From: Perkinsus olseni
Taxonomy: Eukaryota; Perkinsozoa; Perkinsida; Perkinsidae
DNA length: 64,000 bases
Direction of reading: 5' to 3'
Assembly (NCBI GenBank): GCA_013115135.1
Contig: JABANP010000115.1
Span: 1 to 64,000 of the forward strand
Shown here: in pieces, positions 32,025-46,423 of the stretch
Layout: the number at the start of each line of letters is the position of its first letter
Numbering within the stretch: position 1 is the stretch's first letter
Translations under genes and position numbers: made by a program
Notes under the pieces: generated by a model
What the model was told of the DNA's origin: nothing
The model's database searches: none
The model's input: the letters and a program-made list of their open reading frames with translations, nothing else

Positions 32025-32649
32025 CGTTAGACTACCGCAGGTGCTGGCGGCTCGAGGACAAAGCTCAGGGCTTCAAGCTGAGAAGACTGCAGCAGCTGGC
32101 GTCTTCAAGAGTTTTTGGAGCCCACTACTGTATAGAAGTGACGTGACAGCCGGCGGCCTTTGTGCTGAGAGACGTTGCGATTGTACCATGTACAGCACGA
32201 ATCGTGTTGCACGATGCATAGGGAAAGTGTTCGCATGCTGGGAGCTTAGTGCATGCGAAGTCGGTCCGCTCACCCACCGTTTCTAGACACTCTGCATGCC
32301 CACTGATGGAATAAGATTAGAGTTCCCTCTGGCTCCATCTTGTGCTATTGCGTTGATCATGGCCGACCTCTTGTGAACAGAAAGCTTCAATCGCGATCCT
32401 CAAGAAGTGACTGTCACCCTTGCTAGGCCTCACCGAGGAAAGAGCATGAAATCACTCTCGCTGAGCTGTCTCGCTTCTAACTCCAGTTTACGATGATTGC
32501 ACCCCATGAAAGACGATGATTTGCGTGATAGTTGGTATCTATGTCATACTGTCGTGAACACAATCCTTCATTCGATACAATTCCCAATGCTTATTCGTTT
32601 TTTAAAACATTGTACGGTGCCCCGTGATGGGACAGCGAATGAACTACTA

Positions 32650-33403
32650 CTACAACTTCAGGGAAAGCTTCAGATCTCGGATGATGATTCGCGGCAAGAA
32701 GAACTGAAAAGTCCATCCGGAAGTACGAATATCGCCACTGAGCCAAGCAACGCATGTGTCTACAGCCTCCTCACTCAAGCGAGCATACTTAGCCCTCGAT
32801 CTTGTTATCAGATAAAACGGTACGGTTGTTGTGGTATGAGTCTGAGGTCCCACCTTGAAGTCGCCGAGCATGAAACAAGCACCGGCCGAGTCAGTGTTGG
32901 CAAACAGCATGCCCTCCACGCCACCCACGGTGACGTCCCCCGTCAGCCAAAGTGGCTCTCAAGACGGCCGTCCCTCGGGCACACAACCGAGTGTCGTTCT
33001 CAAGTGTGGTGAGCGTGAGCATGACGCAGCTGACAGGACTCGTTATTTCCGCCTTCTCAATGGTAAGGGAAAGGCCTTGTGCTTGGAGGGATGCGGCCCA
33101 GAACGGCAGCCACGAATAGTAAACAGCGATCGCAGTCGTGACAGCCAGAATTATGCAGAGTATGAGTAACCGGAGGGTGGGCCAGCCCCTCGAAGCGGGA
33201 CCCCGGCTTCCACTTCTCACGGTTGGATGGCCGCTGCCGGCCTTTGCTCTGTAGCTGCCAAGGTAAGACAAGAAGTGCTCAGGGGTGTCGTTCATTTCTG
33301 CCAGAGTCGAGCACCGGCTGCTGAGCATGCTGAGAGACAGCAGAGTTTGACAGATGGGGAAGCTGATAAGATGACCGCGGCGGTCAGCCCGCCCGCTTTT
33401 CAA
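32650..33403 (-). pseudogene. Single-span membrane protein, tandem family copy 3, frameshifted
   Basis: The N-terminal 140 residues or so (minus strand, down to about 32950) match copies 1 and 4, including the membrane segment. At about 32920-32950 the frame is lost: the DNA coding for the V-T-x-x-x-REEVTVGG region has indels. The C-terminal part (GACFMLGDFKVGPQTHTTTT) continues in another frame to a stop at 32650. The C-terminal third is the most diverged of the four. Probably non-functional unless a cryptic intron removes the break. Confidence 0.7.
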
Positions 33404-33418
33404 ACAGTTGCCAACATC

Positions 33419-33770
33419 CTATCCGAACGGCACACGGTCGTAGTTCTCCTTCTGAAGGTGGCATGTGTTTTGTGCGGCTGTTGTGCGGCGACGGTGACGG
33501 TGACATGCCTGCCGCACAACGGATGAACGACCGTATAGCAGGACCAGCGAGCAACGCTCGAGTACTGCAGTGGTTAGAGTTATAGCTGTTACCGGAACCA
33601 CGATTATCATGACGCTCAACGTGGATACGGGAGGATCTGGACACAGCCCGTACAGGTCGGGTGTGTCGTCTGTCTGCCAGACTGCGGTGTCACTATCCTC
33701 TCGCTGTGCGGACACCTTTGATAGCAATTATTGAGTCATTGAGGCTCCGGCCAATGATGAGTTGAAAATA
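33419..33770 (-). pseudogene. Possible small secreted protein, family copy b, early stop
   Basis: Same segment as at 28903. Where copy a reads MTQQLLPKVSAKRED, this copy has a TAA in place of the second glutamine and then LLSKVSAQRED. The remaining pattern LCPDPPVSTLSVMI is conserved. The stop lies in the would-be signal peptide, so this copy is probably dead. Confidence 0.35.
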
Positions 33771-34143
33771 TTGAACGTCGTTCTCAGTAAATTGCTCAGT
33801 AATGGAGAGCCTGGGCTAAGGAAAGACGGCCTACAACCGTGTAAACTTGCTTCACCGTAGCTTCTTATCGGAGGAAGATGAGATGGGGGGGGGGGTATAA
33901 AAATTACAACACCACCGCACAACTCACACGTGCCACACTCCTCGCTCGGGGTTTGGAGAGTTGGCGCGAACGAACGATGCATGATGATTGTACCCCATGA
34001 TAGATGATGATTTGCGTAAAAGTTGGTATGTTGGTAGGTTACATCATCACGAACACAATATTTCCCTCAATACAATTGACGATAGCCATTCGTCTTGCAA
34101 AAGCATTGTGCGGATGCTCTGTATTGGGACAATGAATAAACTA

Positions 34144-34827
34144 CTACAACGACGGGAGGGAAAGTTTCAAATCTCGTATGACGATCCTCGATAAGAAGAT
34201 CTGAAAAGTCCAGCTGGAAATACGGAGATCAGCAGTTAGCCTAGCAACGCAGGTGTTCGTCCTCGCGACTTCGTCATTCAAACGAACATCATGTTTCGCC
34301 GTCGTTAAGAGGTAAAATGGTACGGTTGTTGTGGTATGAACCTGAGGTCCCACCTTGAAGTCGCCGAGCATGAAGCCAGCTCCGCCGGAGTCAGGTCTGG
34401 CAACCAGTATGCCCTGCGCAGCACTCACGGTGACTTCCTCACGAACATCGGAAGTGACTTTCAAGACGGCCGTCCCTCGGGCACACAACCGAGAGTCGTC
34501 AAATGTGGTGAGCATGAGCATGACGCAGCTGACAGGACTCGTTATTTCCGCCTTCTCAATGGTAAGAGAAAGGCCTTGTGCTTGGAGGGATGCGGCCCAG
34601 AACGGCAGCCACGAATAGTAAACAGCGATCGCACTCATGACAGCCAGAATTATGCAGAGTGTGAGTAACCGGAGGGTGGGCCAGCCCTTCGAAGCGGAAG
34701 CCCGGCTTCCACTTCTCACGGTTGGATGGCCGTCGTCGGCCTTTGCTCTGTAGCTGCCAAGGTAAGACAAGAAGTGCTCGGGCCCGTTGTCCATGTCTGC
34801 CAGAGTCGAGCACCGGCTGCTGAGCAT
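34144..34827 (-). CDS. Single-span membrane protein, tandem family copy 4
   Basis: 227 residues, single exon, intact. The N-terminal half (LPFWAASLQAQGLSLTIEKA) is identical to copies 1 and 3 over long stretches. The C-terminal half (GFMLGDFKVGPQVHTTTTVP; DLRISSWTFQIFLSRIVIRD) is distinct. One transmembrane segment at about residues 50-78. It lies only 1.4 kb from copy 3, whereas the other copies are about 3 kb apart. Confidence 0.7.
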   Translation of the reverse strand: MLSSRCSTLADMDNGPEHFLSYLGSYRAKADDGHPTVRSGSRASASKGWPTLRLLTLCIILAVMSAIAVYYSWLPFWAASLQAQGLSLTIEKAEITSPVSCVMLMLTTFDDSRLCARGTAVLKVTSDVREEVTVSAAQGILVARPDSGGAGFMLGDFKVGPQVHTTTTVPFYLLTTAKHDVRLNDEVARTNTCVARLTADLRISSWTFQIFLSRIVIRDLKLSLPSL

Positions 34828-35177
34828 GATGAGAGACAGCAGAGTTTGACAGATGGGGAAGCTGATGAGATGACCGTCTGCTTCTCACACGGTTTACACT
34901 CCCCCCCATCCGAGCGGCACACGGTCGTGGTTCTCCCTTCGAGGCAGCGGTCTGTGTCGGATTGGTGTGAATGCTGTACGGCTCGAGAGGAGCTCGGAGA
35001 AAACTAACCTCGTTGCGGATTCCAGGTGAGCGTATGCCTAATAGCATGACGAGGAACGCACGTCTTCGCTCGGATAACCGCACGTACCCCAATCAAAGAC
35101 GTTTAAAGAGCAGGGTGGGTACGCAGCAGCAACGGAGGTCGTTGTCACTATAGTGTACATGCCCTCCGCACGACGCC

Positions 35178-35453
35178 TCAACGACCGTACAGCAGGACCA
35201 ACGTCTTCAGTGCAGAAGTCAGGCTGAGACAGCTGTCTCGGCTGTAACGTTGGAGAGCGGAAGATCTGCGCAGGGTCCGTCTATCCCCACGCCCACAAGG
35301 AGACAGGTCGGTTGTGCCGTCTGGCAGCCAGACCGTGGCGCCGAGGTCCTCTCGATGCCCGTGGACACCTTGGGGTAGAATTAACAAGGTCGTGAATACA
35401 GTGAGAACACAGAGCGGTGTGTTCATCAAGATAGTGGCGCTCAGTAACGGCAA
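35178..35453 (-). CDS. Possible small secreted protein, family copy c
   Basis: 91 codons with a clear signal-peptide-like start (TPLCVLTVFTTLLILPQGVHG) and then HREDLGATVWLPDGTTDL, matching the RED.GA...P....DL pattern of the other copies. The C-terminal part is arginine/serine-rich and probably not conserved. Confidence 0.35.
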   Translation of the reverse strand: MPLLSATILMNTPLCVLTVFTTLLILPQGVHGHREDLGATVWLPDGTTDLSPCGRGDRRTLRRSSALQRYSRDSCLSLTSALKTLVLLYGR

Positions 35454-35522
35454 AGGGGGACCTTCCGCGTCTAAAACTTGTACAACTCCCGGAGGAATCT
35501 TTCATACTTGGATACCCCTCTA

Positions 35523-35770
35523 GCAGGCCTCTAACGGACGATCTGACAGCGTTGCTCATGAACCAACCAAGATTGAACTTGGAAAGCCCACTCGCCCACA
35601 GTATTCTCAAACGCGTGACAGTCGACGAGAAGAGATAACCACAGGGTCGACTTTCCTAGCTTGTTCACCTGAAATTGTCCCAGATTGAGTACTTCAAGAT
35701 AGCCCTCTAGCTTCACCATGACGCTAGAGTTCCCACTACTAGTCATCACCCATTCATTCTCATCAGTGTT
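35523..35770 (-). pseudogene. Related beta-rich exon next to the transporter
   Basis: The minus-strand frame NSSVMVKLEGYLEVLNLGQF ... VHEQRCQIVR ends in a stop. The same DNA recurs at about 29290-29420. It resembles the ectodomain style of the tandem family but is not colinear with it. It faces the POT gene across a few tens of bases. Confidence 0.35.
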
Positions 35771-35788
35771 GTATAAGCTCTCCTCGAG

Positions 35789-37361
35789 ATGGCCGGCTCT
35801 CCCTCGCCCTCCCTTGCCGCTGCTACCAGTGATAGACCCTATTCCTGGACAGACGTGTCGGGCAACGTGTACCGTTATTACAAGCACCCGATGACGAAGG
35901 CGGTGATGTTCGTGTTGTTGCAAGAGCTGTGCGAGCGCTTGGCATTCTACGGTTTGACACCGAATCTGCAGATCTTCCTCAAGGAGTATCTTGGTGTCAA
36001 TGATGCTGCGGCCAACTCATACATCTCAACGTTCAACGCCATACTTTATGTAACTCCCTCTCCTGTCGGCCGTCATATCCGATACGCTACTAGGGCTCTA
36101 TCTCACTATTCTGGTATTTTCCTTCGTCTACATGGCGGGTTTGGCTCTCCTCACGCTGTCTACGATTCACTCGATCAGTCAGCCGTGGATGATTCATGTG
36201 TCGCTACTTTTCCTCATCGCGTTTGGTGCGGGTGGTATCAAAAGTTGCGTCAACGTCATGGGAGCCCAACAGTTCCATCCTGAGGAGCATAAAGATCTAA
36301 TTACACGGTATTACACCTACTTCTATGCTTCTATCAACCTTGGTTCTATTGTCGGTGGTATCGTTACACCAATACTGGTCGAGTCGGTTTCCTTCACCGC
36401 AAGCTTCGCCTTTCCTTTGGTTGCCTTTGTGATTGCAACTATCGTTTTCATTGTTGGCAACCTGATGGGCCGCTACGTGAAACCAAAGCCACAGGGCTCT
36501 GCTGTGCTGGAAATTTTGAAGGTTATTTTCTTCTCTCTCACGAGGTGCTCTCTAGAGAAGAACAAGGAGTCCAATGGTGGTCGCTTCAAGGACGGCTTCA
36601 TTGAGGACGCAAAGGCACTCTTCCGCCTGGTGCCTTTATTTTCCCTCATCATCCCTTTCGTGATGGCCTACAATAACATGACGACCGCCTTCCTGACTCA
36701 GGGCAAGAAGATGGACACAAACCTCTTCGGGTGGCAGATGCCGGCTCAGATGATGCAGAATGTCGACCCTATCGCTGTGGTTTTGACCAGCATATTGGTT
36801 GATACGGTCTTATTCCCTCTTCTCAAGAAGTACAATAAGATGCCTCCTGTCTTGGTTCGTTTTTGCATCGGTTCTCTCTGCGGTGCTGCGTCCCTGCTCG
36901 TCGCCCTCGGTGTCGAGTACATGGTCATGTCCCAGCCTTTGTTCTCTGTTTCTATTTGGTGGCAGATCCCTCAGTTCTGGTTGATAGCAGCTGGCGAGAT
37001 CTTCCTAATCTCAACTTCGTACGAGGTTGCTTTTACTCACTCTCCTGGAGCTCTCAAGGCAGTTGCCTCTGCCTTCAATTTATGCTTCTTTTCCGTCTCT
37101 AACGTTCTCTCAGCCGCGCTCTTCCAAATTTGCGAGGACTGGCTGCCCAACTTCGACATGGAAAATCCTTCTGAAGAAGCTGTTACCGGTGCCCACTATG
37201 ATTACTACTACATGGTTCTTGTGGCCCTATGTATCGTTGGCGCGATCGCCTCGGTGTCTATGATACCCTACTTCAACAAGGTCGCTGCAAAGAACGCGGC
37301 AAGGAAGGCGGAGGCTGAGCGTGAGGCTGCTAAGGAAGATGATGTCGCTGTGAATGTTTAA
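35789..37361 (+). CDS. POT/PTR-family proton-coupled oligopeptide transporter with one-base frameshift
   Basis: Starts at ATG 35789. Near the N-terminus is the POT hallmark region (LLQELCERLAFYGLTPNLQI; TFNAILYV). Further on is GAGGIKSCVNVMGAQQFHPE, then the PTR2-type YYTYFYASINLGSIVGGIV. About twelve hydrophobic spans follow, including VLVRFCIGSLCGAASLLVAL and a C-terminal basic/acidic tail ending at TAA 37361. Expected length is about 520 residues. The frame changes between TFNAILYVTP and ISDTLLGLYLTI at about 36050-36060, within ACTCCCTCTCC, with no GT-AG intron available. A one-base insertion in the CCC run is the simplest reading. It is either an assembly error or a young pseudogene. Predicted plasma-membrane di/tripeptide import. 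No introns otherwise. Confidence 0.88.
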
Positions 37362-38600
37362 TTTCCGAGTCCTTTAATTATTGTTTTAACGCCGATGTAA
37401 AGTTGGTGCCATTCGGTCAAGTCAATTTTATCGCAAGTCGTGGAAATCCGAGTGTATGGTTAATAGACCATCCTCGAGCAGCTAAGTTGTTTCCTGGTGT
37501 ACATCAGGTTTATTTGTCGAGGTCGTGTTGTTGATCGGGGCTCGACCTTGGATATTTCAAAGGTGTGGGCCCTGCAGCGTCGTTTTATGTGATATTGATG
37601 TTCTTAGTAGAATCTGGTGAGGTGTTGAGTAGTAAGTATTGCTAGTCTTGGGAAAGCACGTGTGCCTGGTGGTACAGATGAAGAAAAGGAAGCTCCGCAG
37701 CTGACGATGACCTCGCTCTGAGAGCATCATTCCTTGGCTTGATGAACAGGGCCTATTTAACAGGCTGAATTAATTCCCTTCAGATGGTGCATCGGTGATG
37801 CTAGTCTAACTAAGCCGTTTTGTCGTAGGCGTTGGACTTTAAACTCGCACGCACTACAGCTGCAGAACTGCCCGTGCTCCAATAGCCGGCTTCCGTGTGG
37901 TGTTGATGTCGAAATGCAACAAGTATCCCCGGCCATAATACTTCAACACAAGCAACGAAGAAGCGGAAACGTGGGAATAATATTCCATTGTTGTTGTTTT
38001 CCGCGTTGATGACGAGTTTGCTACTTCCACTATGTTGAAAATTTACAATGCACGATGATGGTACTAGCAGTAGTTCGATAAGGACGGTCGACTGGATCAT
38101 CAGGACTTAGATGACAATCACGCTGTGAACCAAATTAAGATCTTTTCTTCCTCTTTCAATGCTACTACGACGACTTCGGACACAAACGTCCAGCAGGATG
38201 TACAAATAGCGACTATTCATTCGTACTCATCTCGCGTTGAACCTATCGACCCACAAGGACTTATGGGCGCCTTGCAACGGGAGGCCATACCACTCCTTTC
38301 CTCAAATCAGAGGAAAATGAACAGTAACAGCAGTAGTGTTCATGAAGACTGCTAGGTGAAAGTCACGACTGCTACTACTATTGCAAACACTTTCCTCCTT
38401 CTACTGAACTACTTCACGAATTGGCACATCGACGGGCAACTGACGAATACGAGATTTCAGGATTGAAGATGATAACGAGAACGAGTTTTGAGGGTAGCAG
38501 TGAGGGTAGTAGTAGAGCATAAGTCAACTGTGGTACTTCGTAAATACGACCACCATCGTCATTCAATCTCAAGAAGTCCGACTGGGAGAAGCTCTTCATC
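37362..38600. other. Downstream of transporter, no resolved gene
   Basis: A plus-strand frame at 38125-38355 (QDVQIATIHSYSSRVEPIDP) might be an exon but lacks clear splice context. The rest shows no coding signal. Confidence 0.3.
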
Positions 38601-38605
38601 TGCTG

Positions 38606-39057
38606 TTGATGGTGTGGACTCGATATTCGAGGATGACTGAGAAGAAGGAAAGCACGAATAGAGAATATCCGAGGTCCAAGCATGCAAGTGACAGAATTTG
38701 CAAAGATGCATCTATTTGGTATGGCAGCAGAGGGTTTGTAAACGACAAGGTGAAGGCGAAAACAGGAGAGGACTCGGTGCGCTTCGCCGAGAAAAAATGA
38801 AACTCCTCAGGGGTTGCCGAAAATGAACCGAACGCCACGGAAATTTCCAGCATACCAATTGAATAACAGTCGAACAAACTGAGAAAGCGGAAAATTTCCA
38901 GGATATTTCGCGAAAAAGATGTCCTTCCTCTTCTAGGTGAAGGTGACGATCGACTGGAAAGGCAGCGGGAGGATCTCGAACGACGAATACTCCTTTGAGA
39001 AAACTATCAATATCCTGCTTCAAGAATTATCAAATACTTGGGTCACTGATAATTATT
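38606..39057 (+). CDS. Possible plus-strand exons of an unrecognised gene
   Basis: The final exon after a CTTCTAG acceptor (about 38938-39057) reads VKVTIDWKGSGRISNDEYSF and then EKTINILLQELSNTW before TAA. Upstream, 38660-38800 reads RSKHASDRICKDASIWYGSR. The final exon looks genuinely coding; its link to the upstream piece is a guess. Confidence 0.3.
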
Positions 39058-39209
39058 AATATCAGGCTTTTCAGAATTTCGAAACTGTTACGAATGAAAC
39101 TTATTTCGAAATTTATTCTCGTCAAAGCGTATCGGGTGCGCTAAAAACGCACTATAGCGTATCGAGAGCGTTGAAGGCCTACTGTTAAAAATCAAAAATA
39201 AGCTTACAC

Positions 39210-39779
39210 CTTCTCCCACAGCTCTCTCAGCAAGGAGAAGCTGCACCAACTCCCCAACGACGGGTTTGCCAAGCCTTCGCGATAGCTCATCGATCCCTTT
39301 AGCGGTGTTGATCAGCAATCGAGCTGTGACCAGCTGCTCTTGCGAGTCACGGACGCCTAGTTGGTACAGCTGACCACGGAAACCTGACAAATACCGAAAT
39401 CTTCGACTGGGAAATTTCCCATCCACTTACGGCCGATCTCATGAGAGTCGTCCTGGCGTGCCTCGACGGGCGAAGCGACGACATCCGGCAAATGGTCGCT
39501 TATGTACAGCGGCGTCTTATTCCGGCTAGCCGCTGCTGCTGATGTAGATGCCGCGGCGCTAGGGGTCGTGCAGTTCAACGGAGATGGCAAGCTGGATTGG
39601 GCGGGCGTGCGGACGGCGCTGTAGTACATGTACCCACCGCCACCTGAAACAACATCACCCTCACTAGCAGTCTTAAGGCGCTTACCTTCAGAGAGCGTCG
39701 GGGGTGGGTTCGAAGGGCGTCTTCTGTGCAGATGAGGGTGGGCATCGACTTCGCCGTAATAACGCGGCTGGTACTCATC
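39210..39779 (-). CDS. Unrecognised minus-strand gene, three exons
   Basis: Exons 39686-39779, 39431-39643 and 39210-39383 join in phase through 42-bp and 47-bp introns. The product reads YYGEVDAHPHLHRRRPS, then a Gly and Ala/Ser-rich linker (GGGGYMYYSAVRTPAQSSLP), then a helical domain (QEQLVTARLLINTAKGIDEL; KPVVGELVQLLLAERAVGEG). Both ends are open, so more exons exist. No domain is recognised. Confidence 0.45.
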
Positions 39780-41754
39780 CTGACACCGAGCGGGTAAGAG
39801 CTCGAAAGCCTCTCAGAACGCCCGTCCGATAGACACTTTGTGAAACTCAGAATCGATTCTGGAACCGCATTTTACGGGTAGTGACCAAGCCCAGATTCTG
39901 AGTTTCAGAATTCGGTTTATCGACCGGAGCTGGAGGCCCTACTGTAGAGGCGCTGTCTGCAACCGTTGGGAGTCCATATGGACGTCGGAGTAAAGCAAGG
40001 GGCGTTGATCGCTCGTTCGCACCAGCTTGAATCGGGATGCAGCTCTGGACGGCTAGACCAGTCAGGATGAACCTAAGGACAGCGGCAGTGGAAGAAGCCC
40101 TCTAGGGGAGAAGGAGAGTACGGGGGAGTCGTCGAGGCAGCTGTGGTAGTGCTTTCCGGCGTCGATGGTGCTTTTGGAGAGAGCGGCGGCTGTTGAACTG
40201 AGGGAAGAGAATCTTAGGTTGAAGAGAGGAAGATATGGGTGAGGCTAACCAGTTGGTGTCGCTCTTGGATCTTCGGGGAGGGACGTCGCAAACGACGGAT
40301 GACTCTTCGGAGTCGAGAGAGAGACTGCGGCCACCTGAAGGGAAAGATACGGGAAGGTCGACCTTACTTGGATACGACCAGCTTGAAAAGATACGCCGTA
40401 ATTGTGATGGGAGGGAGAGGCGGATGAGAGCCGACATGCGTGCGGGGAATCTTTGCGGATCAAGGTTGATCCTTGCAAGATTCAAAATAGGTCAAGTTGT
40501 GTACCATCTGATTCCTCTCACCTTTTTCGTGACCGTAATCCGACCCTTCCAGCGAATCGAGGACTGGAGTCTTAAATGTGGACATCACACTTGTCAGCGA
40601 TGCACATCGGTGGTAAGTCCAAACTAGCAAATCTTGCTCCCTTACATTTCCTCAACGCTTCCGCATTGGCGAAGGAACACTCTCAGGCCGGTACTCATCT
40701 AAGGTGTCCAAGACGCCAATTTTGAAGCTTGGACTCGATCCTGGGACCGCTGTTTTCGAGCAGAAATCAATTCCAGAATTGATTCTGAGTTTCAAAATTA
40801 ATCAAAATCCTCAGCCGCTGAGATTAACTTAAAATTCGAGTGGGCGTGAGGGCTGCTTCTCAGACCTTGCCCTCATAGTGGCCACAGCAGCACTGTGAGT
40901 ATCAAGACCGAGGCTCCGAGATGATGCTAGCGCCACTCCCTCGTTTTTTCGTCCGGAGGGGAGATCTGGCAAACTTTTCTCTTACCACGGTAATTTCTAC
41001 TTTTCTAACTTCCCCTTTTAGATAACAAAAGGTTTCTGCTCGAGTCAGCTAGCGAAGCGACTTTCGTACCAAATTGGGGCGCCTGTAGGTTCGACGGAAG
41101 TGTAAGGTTTTCTGGACATCTCCGAGGCTTCTCGAGCGTTGAATAGACGACCTCTCCTGAGATTTAAGCGCTCTCCCAGGACCGTCTTCTTCGCGTTCTA
41201 TTCAATTCTAGGAGCGCCCCTCCCCTTTTTATGAACTTCTCATTTATCGGAACAGGGACGGTCTCCCCTTGAGTAAGAGAGCCCGGTGACTGTTAAACCA
41301 GTATCGAGCTTCTACTGGCGTCGGGAGGAGGGAGTGGTATCTTGAGGTTCCCTGGGCGTTTAATAGATAGAGTTCCCAGAGCCCTCTCAGGATCGTCTTC
41401 TACCCGTCATACCAAATTTTGGTAGCATTACTGCAGAGGCAGTAGGGTAGTCCACACCGCCAGTGATTGCTACTGTGCCTGCTTCCAGGGTGTTGTTGTT
41501 CTCCCCTTCTTCTCCCCTTCCCTTGTCGTCGTCGTCGAGCGGGGACCTTTATTCTGCAGAGTGCTAGTCGATCTACCATCCGAAAGCTTTTCTGTGGCAG
41601 TACTCGTCTACCCTCTGCTTTATCGCTCTTTCGTTCAAGCCAAGTTCGATCTTTGTGTGCTGGAAGTCAACGCTTCTTCTTGTCAACTAGCTTGAACGTT
41701 TCGAACACCTCCACTGAAAGGAAGAAAAAAGGAAGGTACTTTACTACTTCACCG
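39780..41754. other. Unresolved region upstream of CK2
   Basis: At 40102-40627 both strands are open (plus: MGEANQLVSLLDLRGGT; minus: SKVDLPVSFPSGGRSLSLDS) and I could not decide which is coding. Two related copies of a short repeat with ACTCAGAATCGATTCTGG / CCAGAATTGATTCTGAGT lie at about 39840-39905 and 40735-40800. Diverged direct repeats (GTTGAATAGA...CGTCTTCT) occur at about 41138-41195 and 41355-41405. Confidence 0.35.
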
Positions 41755-45003
<3,249 letters not shown>

Positions 45004-46130
45004 GGAGAACGAGAGGCGGGATGATGCTGTCCGTCGACTTATCGCCATCATTGCTACGATCATCGCTTCACTACTAGTAGTTCCAACACACACAGCTTCG
45101 AGTAGCACTGTTGTAGAGCCTTGTGTTGGTGATTTGGGGAAGGTGTGGTACGCAGTTCACATACACTTTAGGTTTTAGGTAGAGCGCGACTAGTATCCTT
45201 GGAAGGGTTGTGTTAGTTGTTGTTTACGTCCATGTCTAGTCACTGGGGTAACGATGGTCCGATACCGACATCCAGTGTAGCAGGAGTTGAGGTGATAGGG
45301 GACGGGCCGTTTGCCCTCAGTGTTACTGGCGCCTTATTATTATTATCCATTCAGGATTCCGGTGTATAAATGAGTAGTATCAGGGCTTTCTCTCTGTGCT
45401 TCATAGGACGCACGGCCATGTTGTGACGGTATGCTGACCAACCAAGCTCTACGAAGCTATTGCGATAACCCGGGTCCCGGTTCACGGCCTGGGACCCAGA
45501 ACGAACGCAGGGGTGGCCTATGGAGGAATACCTCGATTTTTTCTTGATTGTAGTATGCAATTAGTAGCACTACGTCGAAAACATATCGTTAGGGTGAAGG
45601 TCGGCAAGGAGTCGATTAGTGGATCGATCTTTGTGCGGAGCCGTGTAACGAAGATGGAGAAATCAGACTTATCTTGATTGAACACAACTATCTTACTTGA
45701 GGTTCGGAATTTTCTGGCCTGATGTGGTGAAATAGCCAGTAGAAGGGCATAAGAGGCTAGCGGTCATTGGCTGTCGGTCGTCGCAGTAGACGAATTGACT
45801 ATATCGTCAACCCGCCCGCATCTTCGCCCTCGTAAAGGTATACAGCATTTCGACCTCTTGAGTCGAAGTCTGTCGTTGGCGCGTTTGGAATGTTGGAGTA
45901 TTTGTAGTTACGGAAAGCGCTGCTGCGTAAATCTGCAAGTCTCGGTACGCTGATGAAGAAGACAGGAGGTGATATTAACTGCCCCTAGGATGGAGAGCTA
46001 GGCGCCAGCGAATGGGGGCTATTCGTCGCTTTCGTTGGTATCCGTGCTTGGATCAATCTTACGGAAATGTTGTGGACTCGAGAATCCACTGTTGATGTCT
46101 GTTGTTCCACTGTTGATCCACAGCGATGTC
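45004..46130. other. Intergenic after CK2
   Basis: No gene recognised. A GGGTCCC...GGGACCC hairpin (about 45472-45493) is present. Confidence 0.35.
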
Positions 46131-46180
46131 AGCATGGCTGGTCTGCGTCATGAGACTCTTTTGCTCTTGACCTCGTTGGT

Positions 46181-46282
46181 GTTTCACCCGCGATATGGTG
46201 AACACTAGTGAAAAACACATTCCGCATTTCACATCGCGATTTTCACTGCGACAAATCGCACTTTACGTTTCACGGGTGAAAC
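46181..46282. mobile_element. 102-bp element with 10-bp terminal inverted repeats
   Basis: Begins GTTTCACCCG and ends CGGGTGAAAC, an exact inverted pair. The interior is rich in GCGATTTTCAC/GTGAAAA-type words. It lies just after a possible donor (TTG|GTGTTTCACC) that could begin the intron preceding the coiled-coil exons. MITE-like. Confidence 0.6.
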
Positions 46283-46423
46283 TACAATTTGTATTAATAT
46301 ATATGATGATTCCTAGATAAAAAGTAGATTGATAATATCTTAAGTTATCGTATGATATATCGATCCAAGTAGTAATCAATAACGTATTCTTTATGTCAAG
46401 ATCTGTTTGAACATGGTCCTCAG

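Noticed and set aside
33888..33898. Poly-G tract as a regulatory element
   Set aside because: A simple homopolymer run with no surrounding pattern.
35789..35923. Minus-strand extension of the beta-rich exon through the transporter start
   Set aside because: It is the antisense shadow of the POT N-terminus.
40235..40627. Plus-strand protein starting MGEANQLVSL
   Set aside because: Both strands are open with plausible codon use and no splice context decides between them, so it is noted only as unresolved.
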